Source: Candidatus Borrarchaeota archaeon
GTDB lineage: Archaea; Asgardarchaeota; Sifarchaeia; Borrarchaeales; Borrarchaeaceae
Assembly (NCBI GenBank): GCA_016840645.1
Contig: JAEORY010000061.1
Span: forward strand, 1-13,338
Reading direction: 5' to 3'
Length of the DNA: 13,338 bases
This document shows positions 5,381 through 12,000 of this stretch, in pieces. The notes under the pieces were generated by a model, which worked only from the letters and a program-made list of their open reading frames with translations, was not told the DNA's origin and made no database searches. The translations under genes were made by a program, and so were the position numbers. Position 1 is the stretch's first letter; each line of letters begins with the position of its first letter.

Positions 5381-7123
5381 CTAAAAAACTGTAAATTTCT
5401 GCTTATGATCTTTAAATTCTGGTAAATGCTCAGCAGACAAAAAGCCAGGTAATTGCATTGCTCTTCCAGAGGCATCAGGAGGGATTTCTTCTTTCTTTTC
5501 CTTTTTTAAATTAAGCATATCATCAATTCTTAAAATCGATATGGCCGTCTCACACGCCCCTTTGAGTATTGCTTTACTAATTCCTAACGGCGTAATAATA
5601 CCTATGTTCATCATGTTGGAAATTTTCCTAGTAAATGCATCATATCCGTACCATATGTTGCTAGATTGTTGATGTTCCATAGTAAGTGAAGGTAAAACAT
5701 CGTAAGGATTTAATCCAGTGTTCCTCACTAATTCCCTTGGAATACATAACATAGCATCCGCAAAAGCTTGAATAGCAAATTGTTCCTTCCCACCAAATCC
5801 TCGTGAAAACATAGTTAGTCGTTTTTTCAATTCAGCCTCTACAGCCCCGCCGCCAGCAACTATCTTATTACACTTGAACAGACTTGCTTTAGCATGAAGT
5901 GCATCAAGTACCGCTCTCTCGGCGTCTTCCATTATTTCTGTTGAAATACCCCTAATTAATATACTCGCTGCTCGCGGGTTTTTACAGCCTTCAAGAATAA
6001 CCATTTTACTATCGCCAAATTCCCTTTCCTCTGCTAAATCGGCATATCCTAAGTCCTTTTCCTCTAACTCTTCAATTCTTGCGAGATTTGCACCACATGC
6101 CCTCGCAACCCTTGTTATATGTTTATCCTTAGCCGCCCATCTGTACAGTGTTATTGTCATAATTCCAGCTCTTGCCAGAAAGTCTCCAATCATCTCATCT
6201 ATACGTTTTTCACAAAAAACAACATTTGCTCCAGCGTTTTTTATCTTATTGACCCATTCCCGCATTAATTGTGGCTTCGCTTCTATGAATGGCTTGATTA
6301 AATCAATATCGTCCATAACAATCTTTCCCCGAACTGTAGGGGGATGATGGTCTAGTTTAGAAAACTCCAAAGGACTTCTAAGTACTGCAATCTTTGCATT
6401 TTTGATTCGCTTTGGCATATTTGGATGAATTCTTCGTTCATCCATAACCATTCCACTGACAGATATTGAATCTTTAATAGCACCGCCTGGTTTTTGGATG
6501 AAGTGAACAAGATTAATATTCGCAATCCAGTTTGTTTCTCTTTTATTTCTGATCTTATCGAAAACATCAAGAGTGATATCTGTTAATATAGAACTAGCCT
6601 TTGTTCCCAATTTAGTGGACAGTGCAGTATAAGCTACGTTTTTGAGCATCTCTTTATCATTATACTCTATTTCTTCTGCAATCTCGTCCAAAATACTAAG
6701 TGTCTTTTTCAATGCCCTATTATATCCCTTAATAATAACTGAAGGATGAATTCTTTCATCTAACAGTTTCTCTGCACGCTCTAGAAGTTCACTTGCTAAT
6801 ACAACAGTCGAAATAGATCCATCTCCCACAACGTCTTTCTGAGTAGTTGCTAATTTAATCAGAATGTTTGCTATGGGATGCCATAAACTCATTTTTTCGA
6901 GCATGGCTGCCCCGTCACCAGAGACCTTATAGTATTTCATACTATCCACAAGAAACTTTTTTGAACCAAAAGGACCCAAGCTTTTCGCAATAATAGTTCT
7001 AATCACTTTTGCTACTGAGATATTACTCTTCACTAACTCTGAGCCCTTTAATTGACTAACTCCTTCTCGAATCGTTGTTGGATAAGTCATCATTGCCGCA
7101 TTTTCGGATGTTATCTGCCTCAC
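5381..7123 (-). CDS. Divergent group II chaperonin (thermosome/Cpn60-like) subunit
   Basis: Product of 580 aa with the full thermosome layout: an equatorial/intermediate N-terminal part with SLGPFGSKKFLVDS (48-61), SGDGAAML (68-75) and VVGDGSIS (98-105), an apical domain in the middle, then LDAL (406-409), GGGAVEAEL (424-432) and a C-terminal equatorial part ending near LRIDDML (531-537). The three catalytic-type Asp residues (D70, D101, D407) remain, but the usual TNDGATIL and GDGTTT are changed. The C-terminus is a charged tail ending in KFTVF instead of a Gly-Gly-Met-rich tail. It is therefore a specialised paralogue rather than the housekeeping thermosome. The start is GTG 7123; ATG 7093 or 7090 is possible. 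It lies 13 nt after a CBS-domain gene, so they are probably co-transcribed. Clients are unknown. Confidence 0.88.
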   Translation of the reverse strand: MRQITSENAAMMTYPTTIREGVSQLKGSELVKSNISVAKVIRTIIAKSLGPFGSKKFLVDSMKYYKVSGDGAAMLEKMSLWHPIANILIKLATTQKDVVGDGSISTVVLASELLERAEKLLDERIHPSVIIKGYNRALKKTLSILDEIAEEIEYNDKEMLKNVAYTALSTKLGTKASSILTDITLDVFDKIRNKRETNWIANINLVHFIQKPGGAIKDSISVSGMVMDERRIHPNMPKRIKNAKIAVLRSPLEFSKLDHHPPTVRGKIVMDDIDLIKPFIEAKPQLMREWVNKIKNAGANVVFCEKRIDEMIGDFLARAGIMTITLYRWAAKDKHITRVARACGANLARIEELEEKDLGYADLAEEREFGDSKMVILEGCKNPRAASILIRGISTEIMEDAERAVLDALHAKASLFKCNKIVAGGGAVEAELKKRLTMFSRGFGGKEQFAIQAFADAMLCIPRELVRNTGLNPYDVLPSLTMEHQQSSNIWYGYDAFTRKISNMMNIGIITPLGISKAILKGACETAISILRIDDMLNLKKEKKEEIPPDASGRAMQLPGFLSAEHLPEFKDHKQKFTVF

Positions 7124-7136
7124 CTATGTTGGGATT

Positions 7137-7583
7137 TTATTCATTCTCTCTTTTCCGTATCGAATGTATACAATCACGAAATTGCTCAAATTGTTTTTTC
7201 GAAATTATACCAATTAATCCACCGTCATCGTCGACTACACCAAGTCTGTTTATCTTGGTCTTAGCAAAATGACTAGCGATATCCCTGACTTTATCGCTTG
7301 AGAATACAGATGATACCGGTGACGCCATAACATCTTTCGCCATAACTTCGCAAGGATTATTTCCTTCCGAAATTAACGCAAACATTGATTCGCTAGTGAC
7401 AATACCAACCGGTTTATTACCTTCTGCAACAAGAATGCTGTCAATCCCGTGATTTATCATTAATTCAGCAACCTTGCATAAGGTTTCTTCAGGGGCGCAT
7501 GTTACCAAATCTATAGCCATATCTACTGCCAATGGCTCAACTTTAACTTCCTTTTCTTCTCCTCTTATATCTTCGAAACTCAT
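7137..7583 (-). CDS. CBS-domain pair protein
   Basis: Product of 148 aa made almost entirely of two CBS motifs, about residues 22-76 (VTCAPEETLCKVAELM to GIVTSESMF) and 85-135 (VMASPVSSVFSSDKVRDIA to GIISKKQFEQF). There is no attached enzymatic or membrane domain. CBS pairs usually bind adenine nucleotides such as AMP, ATP or SAM and act as energy or ligand sensors. ATG 7583 is the start because GGTGA lies 5 nt upstream; the longer frame would begin at TTG 7595. It directly precedes the chaperonin gene with a 13-nt gap, so it may sense nucleotide state for that partner, which is inference. Confidence 0.85.
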   Translation of the reverse strand: MSFEDIRGEEKEVKVEPLAVDMAIDLVTCAPEETLCKVAELMINHGIDSILVAEGNKPVGIVTSESMFALISEGNNPCEVMAKDVMASPVSSVFSSDKVRDIASHFAKTKINRLGVVDDDGGLIGIISKKQFEQFRDCIHSIRKRENE

Positions 7584-7621
7584 TTTTTTCACCAAATTGC
7601 AGATAATTTACTTGATTTAAG

Positions 7622-7635
7622 AAATAAAATAAACA
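7622..7635 (-). promoter_or_regulatory. Possible promoter of the CBS-chaperonin unit
   Basis: On the minus strand an AAAAAAGG block is followed by TGTTTATTTTATTT, a plausible BRE-TATA pair. A start about 26 nt on would lie near 7603, just before the GGTGA of the CBS gene. AT-rich sequence makes this call weak. Confidence 0.3.
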
Positions 7636-7639
7636 CCTT

Positions 7640-7660
7640 TTTTAAAAAATAAAAAAAAGA
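7640..7660 (-). terminator. T-rich terminator after the UroD-fold methyltransferase
   Basis: On the minus strand, about 20 nt past the methyltransferase stop, the sequence is TTCTTTTTTTTATTTTTT (7643-7660). Archaeal RNA polymerase commonly terminates at such T tracts without a strong hairpin. It separates the corrinoid operon from the CBS-chaperonin unit. Confidence 0.45.
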
Positions 7661-7679
7661 AGGGGATGAGGTAAACTGT

Positions 7680-8942
7680 TTAGAATGGTTTACCAATTCT
7701 TTTTATTTCAGCGGTGCTTTCAGTAGGTTGAAGTGCATCCACATTAATTGGGAATGTGCCATATTCCATTACCTTTCTGATAAGGTATTTGTATCTTTGC
7801 GGAGTACACGCTGGACCTACTGTGTCCAGTTTAACAGAAATGGAACCGCCTCCTGGGGCTGTATCTCTTATATGCCTTCTGACTCGCTCGTCTAAGATCT
7901 CCAGCGAAGAATAATTGATGGTTTCAGCATCTGTACCGACAACAAAGAGTTTTTTGTTTTTCGCGGTTATATTTTTAGCAGCAGCCAAGTCAGCAATTCG
8001 CGTATCCATACCGTACATGAACACGATGAATCCGCTATTATCCATATAATGCTGCCAAAATGCTTTCCAGTCGTCAACAGCTTCGTAGAATCGGAATACA
8101 CCCCAGTTATCATAGGGAATTTGCTTTATAACCTTCATAGTTGCAGGCATTGCATATTCTTCCCAGTTCGTTAAACCGATTAGCGGTACATCGCATGCGG
8201 CAGCCCACATGAAAGGCAATAGTGTTGGAGCAGTATCCTTTACAACGTCTTCGTATTGGAACTTTCCGTAATCCCTAGCGATATCCCCGAAGAAATCTAA
8301 CGCTTTCCACAAGAATTCAGGATCCTTACGTGCCCATTTGATGAGCCTTGGGAATCCCATAGTCTTAAACCCCATGTCCCAAGGGGTGATGTGGAAGTAG
8401 AATGGTGTAATCATGCCAGGTAATGTTTTGAACATCGTCTTCAATATGCCCGCCCAAAACGGTCCTCTAGCCTCTGTACTTAAGTCGGGTACCCTTAATT
8501 TGTCAAGGTCTGCCTTAGTTTTGATTATTTCTCCATCTGGAGCTACACAGGGATACGAAGTTATTGGACGAAGTAACTTACAGCCTAGTGCTTCAGCTTC
8601 AATATTATAAACATCGAAGTCGGCCTGCGGAAACTCATTCTTCACATTGTCTACAACCCAATATTGACCTGCCACAAGTTTTTTATAACTGTAGCAGCAC
8701 TCAAGCAGAGGGATGTTTGCGTGGTGTGCGGCAAACGTTTCCATAAGTCCTGTCGGACCGGGTATTCGCCATCTAGGTTCTTTATAGCTTGCAAGTCTCG
8801 AAATAGCTTCAGCAGGTGTCTCAGGATATTTGTTTATTCTAGCCGTAATGTTTGCTGCGTGTTTTTCAATTCGCGCTTCAAATTCTGGCTCTGGTTTTTC
8901 CTCGTATACTTTCTCACCAAAAATTGTTTCTCCAAAACCCAT
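7680..8942 (-). CDS. Uroporphyrinogen-decarboxylase-family corrinoid methyltransferase
   Basis: Product of 420 aa, a TIM-barrel protein of the UroD/MtaA superfamily. Conserved-looking blocks (numbered from ATG 8942) are WRIPGPTGLMETFAAHH (58-74), FPQADFDVYNIEAEALG (104-120), MITPFYFHITPWDMGF (177-192) and a C-terminal GGGSISVKLDTVGPACTPQ (365-383). No free-standing decarboxylase would be expected 9-15 nt after a corrinoid-protein gene; such pairs are substrate:corrinoid methyltransferases, as in O-demethylase systems (MtoB/MtvB type). The HxC zinc motif of MtaA/MtbA is not visible, so its substrate is unlikely to be coenzyme M. TAAAGGAGGT lies 8 nt before ATG 8942; ATG 8948 would leave only 2 nt. 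It probably demethylates a small methylated or methoxylated compound; the donor is unknown. Confidence 0.8.
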   Translation of the reverse strand: MGFGETIFGEKVYEEKPEPEFEARIEKHAANITARINKYPETPAEAISRLASYKEPRWRIPGPTGLMETFAAHHANIPLLECCYSYKKLVAGQYWVVDNVKNEFPQADFDVYNIEAEALGCKLLRPITSYPCVAPDGEIIKTKADLDKLRVPDLSTEARGPFWAGILKTMFKTLPGMITPFYFHITPWDMGFKTMGFPRLIKWARKDPEFLWKALDFFGDIARDYGKFQYEDVVKDTAPTLLPFMWAAACDVPLIGLTNWEEYAMPATMKVIKQIPYDNWGVFRFYEAVDDWKAFWQHYMDNSGFIVFMYGMDTRIADLAAAKNITAKNKKLFVVGTDAETINYSSLEILDERVRRHIRDTAPGGGSISVKLDTVGPACTPQRYKYLIRKVMEYGTFPINVDALQPTESTAEIKRIGKPF

Positions 8943-8957
8943 TTTCATATACCTCCT

Positions 8958-9605
8958 TTATTTTGCACCTACTAGTCTCTTGCACTCAACTACTGCGTCC
9001 GCTGCGTCTCTGCCGAACCCATCTGCATCGTATTGGATTATCATATCACGATACGCGCCAGCACCACCGAGTACGTAATTCACATCAGCCCTAATGCCGG
9101 CATCTCTAAGTGCCTTTTCTATTTGTGGGAATTCAGTATCGGCTGTTGATGTTGAATAGGCAGAGCAACCAAGAACATCTGGCTTGTGTTTCTTTACAGC
9201 TGCGATGAATGCCTCAGGGGATACATCCTGCCCCAAGTCAATGACTTTAAATCCAGCTCCTCTCAGAAATGCTGCGACAAGATTTTTCCCAATATCATGG
9301 ACATCTCCTCGCACAACCCCAATAACTACTGTTCCAAGGTATTTGGCACCTGCTTTTTCCAAATCAGGGAGTACTACAGCCATGGCTTTTTTCGCTGCTT
9401 CAGCGCACATGATTAGGTCTGCAATAAAGTATTCTCTTTTCTCAAGTTTGTCTCCAGCAGCAGTCAAAGCAGTTTTCATCGCTTCTAAAACATCTAATGG
9501 TGAAGCGCCTGCACTCATTGCAGCTTTCGCTAGGTCTCCCGCTTCGTCGTCTTCTCCTTCTATAATAGCACCCTCAAGTCGGGTTAGCTCTACTTTTACG
9601 GTCAT
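8958..9605 (-). CDS. Methyltransferase corrinoid protein
   Basis: Product of 215 aa, the normal length for MtaC/MtbC/MtoC-type corrinoid proteins. The N-terminal helical cap spans about residues 1-88 and the B12-binding domain about 90-215. The cobalt-ligand motif is GDVHDIGKN, with D101, H103 and G106, followed by CSAYSTST and VLGGAGAY. It carries the methyl group between the UroD-fold methyltransferase encoded immediately downstream and an MtrH-type enzyme. The start ATG 9605 has GGAGA about 9 nt upstream. It is first in a two-gene unit and divergent from the MtrH-MtrH-RACo operon, sharing a 411-nt intergenic region. GC content appears higher than in the flanking genes, in keeping with strong expression or codon preference. 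Confidence 0.9.
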   Translation of the reverse strand: MTVKVELTRLEGAIIEGEDDEAGDLAKAAMSAGASPLDVLEAMKTALTAAGDKLEKREYFIADLIMCAEAAKKAMAVVLPDLEKAGAKYLGTVVIGVVRGDVHDIGKNLVAAFLRGAGFKVIDLGQDVSPEAFIAAVKKHKPDVLGCSAYSTSTADTEFPQIEKALRDAGIRADVNYVLGGAGAYRDMIIQYDADGFGRDAADAVVECKRLVGAK

Positions 9606-9683
9606 TTATCTATCTCTCCTTGTTTTGATCCATTCTCCTTAACTTTTTTTTTACGGACCTCTTGTTAAAGAAGCCCATTTCGT

Positions 9684-9699
9684 ATACTAAGCTAAGTAT
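9684..9699. promoter_or_regulatory. Imperfect palindrome near the corrinoid-operon start site
   Basis: ATACTAAGCTAAGTAT reads as ATACT-n-AGCT-n-AGTAT, symmetric at 14 of 16 positions. It lies just downstream of a TATA-like box (CTATTTATAC, minus strand, 9711-9720), where a bound regulator would block initiation. The B12-winged-helix protein is a natural candidate, but nothing in the sequence links them directly. Confidence 0.3.
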
Positions 9700-9710
9700 T
9701 CATCATTCTA

Positions 9711-9720
9711 GTATAAATAG
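9711..9720 (-). promoter_or_regulatory. TATA-like box of the corrinoid-methyltransferase operon
   Basis: Minus-strand CTATTTATAC. A start site about 25 nt downstream would fall near 9690, overlapping the palindrome at 9684-9699 and leaving a leader of about 85 nt before the corrinoid protein. Confidence 0.35.
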
Positions 9721-9913
9721 TTTATTAGAAAATAATAACTTTTTATTATTTAAAATATATTTTACTATAACTAAAGGAATATAGATCCTCTAATTTCAAA
9801 CGAAGACAGACTTAACGCTAATTTAAATTAACATAGTCTCATTTCCGAAAATGAATCTAATAACATATATCTTGATATCGTGCTCGAGATTGGGAAACAC
9901 CTACCAAAGAAAA

Positions 9914-9924
9914 GTTATATATAG
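9914..9924 (+). promoter_or_regulatory. TATA-like box of the MtrH-RACo operon
   Basis: GTTATATATAG preceded by purine-rich AAAGAAAA, which fits a BRE. Initiation about 25 nt downstream would be near 9944, a few bases before the 18-nt element shared with the first MtrH homologue. Confidence 0.4.
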
Positions 9925-9951
9925 ATAGAAGTTCCCACTAAAAAAATATAA

Positions 9952-9969
9952 ATTTAGTAATATTTTTTT
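9952..9969 (+). promoter_or_regulatory. 18-nt element shared with the first MtrH promoter
   Basis: ATTTAGTAATATTTTTTT, identical to 3062-3079 and at the same distance (65 against 66 nt) from the TTG start. See that entry; it may mark co-regulation of two separately located MtrH genes. Confidence 0.4.
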
Positions 9970-10016
9970 TAAATACTAGAAATGCGCTCATATAAATGTA
10001 TCACGAGGTGCTAGAC

Positions 10017-10943
10017 TTGTTTAAATTCGAAACAGAACAGAAAATCTTTCGTATAGGAAATGTTGAGGTAGGAGGACAGCCGGGAGAGTTACCTACCGTA
10101 TTAATTGGCACTATATTCTATCAGGGTGACAAAATAGTCAAAGATGAAAAAACAGGAAAAATCGACCGAGAGAAGGCAGAAGAATATATCGAAAAACAAT
10201 CAGAGTTGTCGGAAAAAACTGGCAATCCTTGTATGATTGATGTTGTGGGTTTAAGTCCTGAAGCTATGCGTAAGTATATTGACTTTGTAACTAGTCTTAC
10301 AGATGCACCAATATTAGTCGATAGCTCGTTTATGGAGGTAAAAATTGCAGGCATCAAACACGCTGCAGAAGTAGGATTGCTTGATAGAATAGTATATAAT
10401 TCCATTTGGTACATGACACATAAAGAAGAATTAGACGCGATTAAAGAGATAGGTCTTAAGTCCGCGTTAATTTTAGCCTTTAATCCTTCTAATGCATGGC
10501 CTAAAGGCAGACTTAACATGTTATATGGAGACGAATCAAAGGATCAAGAAAGCCTTCTAAAAATAGCTGAGAGAGCAGGAATCGAAAATATTTTGATAGA
10601 TGGGGCCACGTTTGACGTGCCGAGTGTTGGACTAGTAGCCGAAGCGGGTACCCTAATTAAGCAAGAATTTGGCCTACCGGTAGGGGGCGCTCCATGCAAC
10701 GCTGTACTAGAATGGAAACGGGTAAAGGAATTAGGAGGAAAACTAGCAAAGAGGACCTGTATGGCGAGTTCTGTAACAGTTCTACAGAGTGCAGGTGCAG
10801 ATTTCATCCTCTATGGCCCAATAAAAAATGCAGAGATAATCTTTCCTTCTGCGGCAATGACTGATAGTATGATAGCTTATGCAATGCGAAAGCATAAGGT
10901 TAGGACAAGAACACAAGAACATCCTATTTACAAGATCTTCTAA
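10017..10943 (+). CDS. MtrH-family methyltransferase, paralogue 2 (best candidate for the active enzyme)
   Basis: Product of 308 aa, about the usual MtrH length and close to it throughout: FRIGNVEVGGQPGELPTVLI (11-30), TGNPCMID (68-75), ILVDSS with D102, and the C-terminal ADFILYGPIKNAEIIFPSAA followed by HPIYKIF. MtrH-type enzymes transfer methyl between a corrinoid and tetrahydromethanopterin or tetrahydrofolate; they share the pterin-methyltransferase barrel of MetH and AcsE. It is the only one of the three paralogues here that keeps the Asp of the DS(S/T) motif. Start TTG 10017 has GAGGTG (10005-10010) 6 nt upstream; ATG 9996 would add seven residues with no match in the paralogues. It leads an operon with paralogue 3 and RACo, divergent from the corrinoid protein, its likely partner. 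Confidence 0.9.
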   Translation: MFKFETEQKIFRIGNVEVGGQPGELPTVLIGTIFYQGDKIVKDEKTGKIDREKAEEYIEKQSELSEKTGNPCMIDVVGLSPEAMRKYIDFVTSLTDAPILVDSSFMEVKIAGIKHAAEVGLLDRIVYNSIWYMTHKEELDAIKEIGLKSALILAFNPSNAWPKGRLNMLYGDESKDQESLLKIAERAGIENILIDGATFDVPSVGLVAEAGTLIKQEFGLPVGGAPCNAVLEWKRVKELGGKLAKRTCMASSVTVLQSAGADFILYGPIKNAEIIFPSAAMTDSMIAYAMRKHKVRTRTQEHPIYKIF

Positions 10944-10949
10944 GATCAA

Positions 10950-10983
10950 GATATGAATCAATCCACTCATATATTCATATCTG
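10950..10983 (+). repeat. 10-bp perfect hairpin between MtrH paralogues 2 and 3
   Basis: AGATATGAAT (10950-10959) and ATTCATATCT (10974-10983) pair perfectly around a 14-nt loop, 7 nt after the stop codon. No U run follows, so it is more likely an mRNA processing or stability element, or a protein-binding dyad, than a terminator. Confidence 0.5.
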
Positions 10984-11053
10984 TGATGTATTGAGGGGAT
11001 AAATAACATTTTACTCTTAATACAAATGTTTCCTTTTTTCGGATGTGAAAAAA

Positions 11054-11971
11054 TTGTTTAAGTTTGAAAAAGAACAGAAAATGTTTCGTGTAGGAAACTT
11101 CCAAGTTGGAGGACAGCCGGGAGAGTTACCTACCGTATTAATTGGCACTATATTCTATCAGGATGACAAAATTGTTGAAAACGAGAAAACTGGAGAATTT
11201 GACAAACAAAAAGCGGAAGAATTCATTGCAAAACAATCTGAGCTATCGGAAAAAACTGGCAATCCTTGTATGATTGATGTTGTAGGCTTTAGTCCCGAAG
11301 CTATTTGTAGGTATATTGACTTTGTTGCCAATCTTACAGATGCACCGATATTAGTTTATAGCCCAAGTACAGATGTAAAAATCTCAGCTATCCAGCATTC
11401 AGCAGAGGTGGGAATAAGTAACAGAATTATTTATAACCATATTGCATATTTTACTAAAGAGGAAGAGGTGACATCACTAAGAGAGGCCGAGATAAAGTCT
11501 GCTGTAATCTTGGCTTTTAATCTCTCAAATCCCAGGTCAACAGGACGAATTGAAATACTTAATGGAACATCAACTCAGGAAAGCCTATTACAACTTGCTG
11601 AACGATCGGGGGTCGAAAACATCCTTGTAGATGGAGCTCCTTGCGATATACCTGGTGTTGGTATGGCAGCAAAGGCAATTCATTTAATTAAAGATAATTT
11701 TGGACTACCGGCTGGAGGAACACCTTATAGACAACTTCTACAATGGACACGACTGAAAGAGTACGGTGTTGTTGCAAAGAAAACATGTATGGCAAGTTGC
11801 TTGACGGTTCTACAACATGCAGGCGCTGATTTCCTCTTATATGGTCCAATAAAAAATGCAGAAATAACATTTCCTGCTGTAGCAATGACTGACGCAATAA
11901 TTGCATATGCAATGCGAGAAGAAGGCATAAAAACCAAAACCAAGAACCACCCTCTTTACAAAATATTCTGA
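11054..11971 (+). CDS. MtrH-family methyltransferase, paralogue 3
   Basis: Product of 305 aa, colinear with paralogue 2 from the first residue: MFKFEKEQKMFRVGN, GGQPGELPTVLIGTIFYQ, SEKTGNPCMIDVVG, YGPIKNAEITFPAVAMTD and HPLYKIF. The Asp of the DS(S/T) motif is Y102 (TAT at 11357-11359), which should alter pterin or methyl handling. It may therefore act on another carrier or serve as a non-catalytic partner of paralogue 2. GTG 11045 is three codons longer; TTG 11054 is preferred because GGATGTGA (11041-11048) then acts as the ribosome-binding site and the start matches the other two. Two stretches near the 5' end are identical at DNA level to paralogue 2, unlike the rest of the gene. RACo follows after 29 nt. 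Confidence 0.88.
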   Translation: MFKFEKEQKMFRVGNFQVGGQPGELPTVLIGTIFYQDDKIVENEKTGEFDKQKAEEFIAKQSELSEKTGNPCMIDVVGFSPEAICRYIDFVANLTDAPILVYSPSTDVKISAIQHSAEVGISNRIIYNHIAYFTKEEEVTSLREAEIKSAVILAFNLSNPRSTGRIEILNGTSTQESLLQLAERSGVENILVDGAPCDIPGVGMAAKAIHLIKDNFGLPAGGTPYRQLLQWTRLKEYGVVAKKTCMASCLTVLQHAGADFLLYGPIKNAEITFPAVAMTDAIIAYAMREEGIKTKTKNHPLYKIF

Positions 11972-12000
11972 ACTATTTTAGTTAATCGGAGCTTTAAACC

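Larger units (their letters stand above)
9606..10016. other. Divergent regulatory region of the methyl-transfer locus
   Basis: No gene seen. It holds the presumed promoters for the leftward corrinoid operon and the rightward MtrH-RACo operon, an imperfect palindrome at 9684-9699, a short perfect hairpin TCATTT-CCGA-AAATGA at 9839-9854, and the ATTTAGTAATATTTTTTT element at 9952-9969. Its length and dyads suggest regulation beyond bare promoters. Confidence 0.55.

Noticed and set aside
7680..8942. True uroporphyrinogen decarboxylase for haem or sirohaem synthesis
   Set aside because: Length (420 aa), tight linkage to a corrinoid protein and absence of other tetrapyrrole genes point to the methyltransferase branch of the superfamily.
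9610..9633. Seven-residue leader peptide (MDQNKER) before the corrinoid gene on the minus strand
   Set aside because: The GGAG before it is only 1 nt from the ATG, too close for normal initiation, and the peptide has no regulatory codon pattern.
9184..9642. 152-codon plus-strand frame opposite the corrinoid protein, and similar frames opposite the UroD-fold, chaperonin and MtrH genes
   Set aside because: These are mirror frames of clearly homologous genes, with low-complexity Ser/Pro-rich translations and no family match I recognise.
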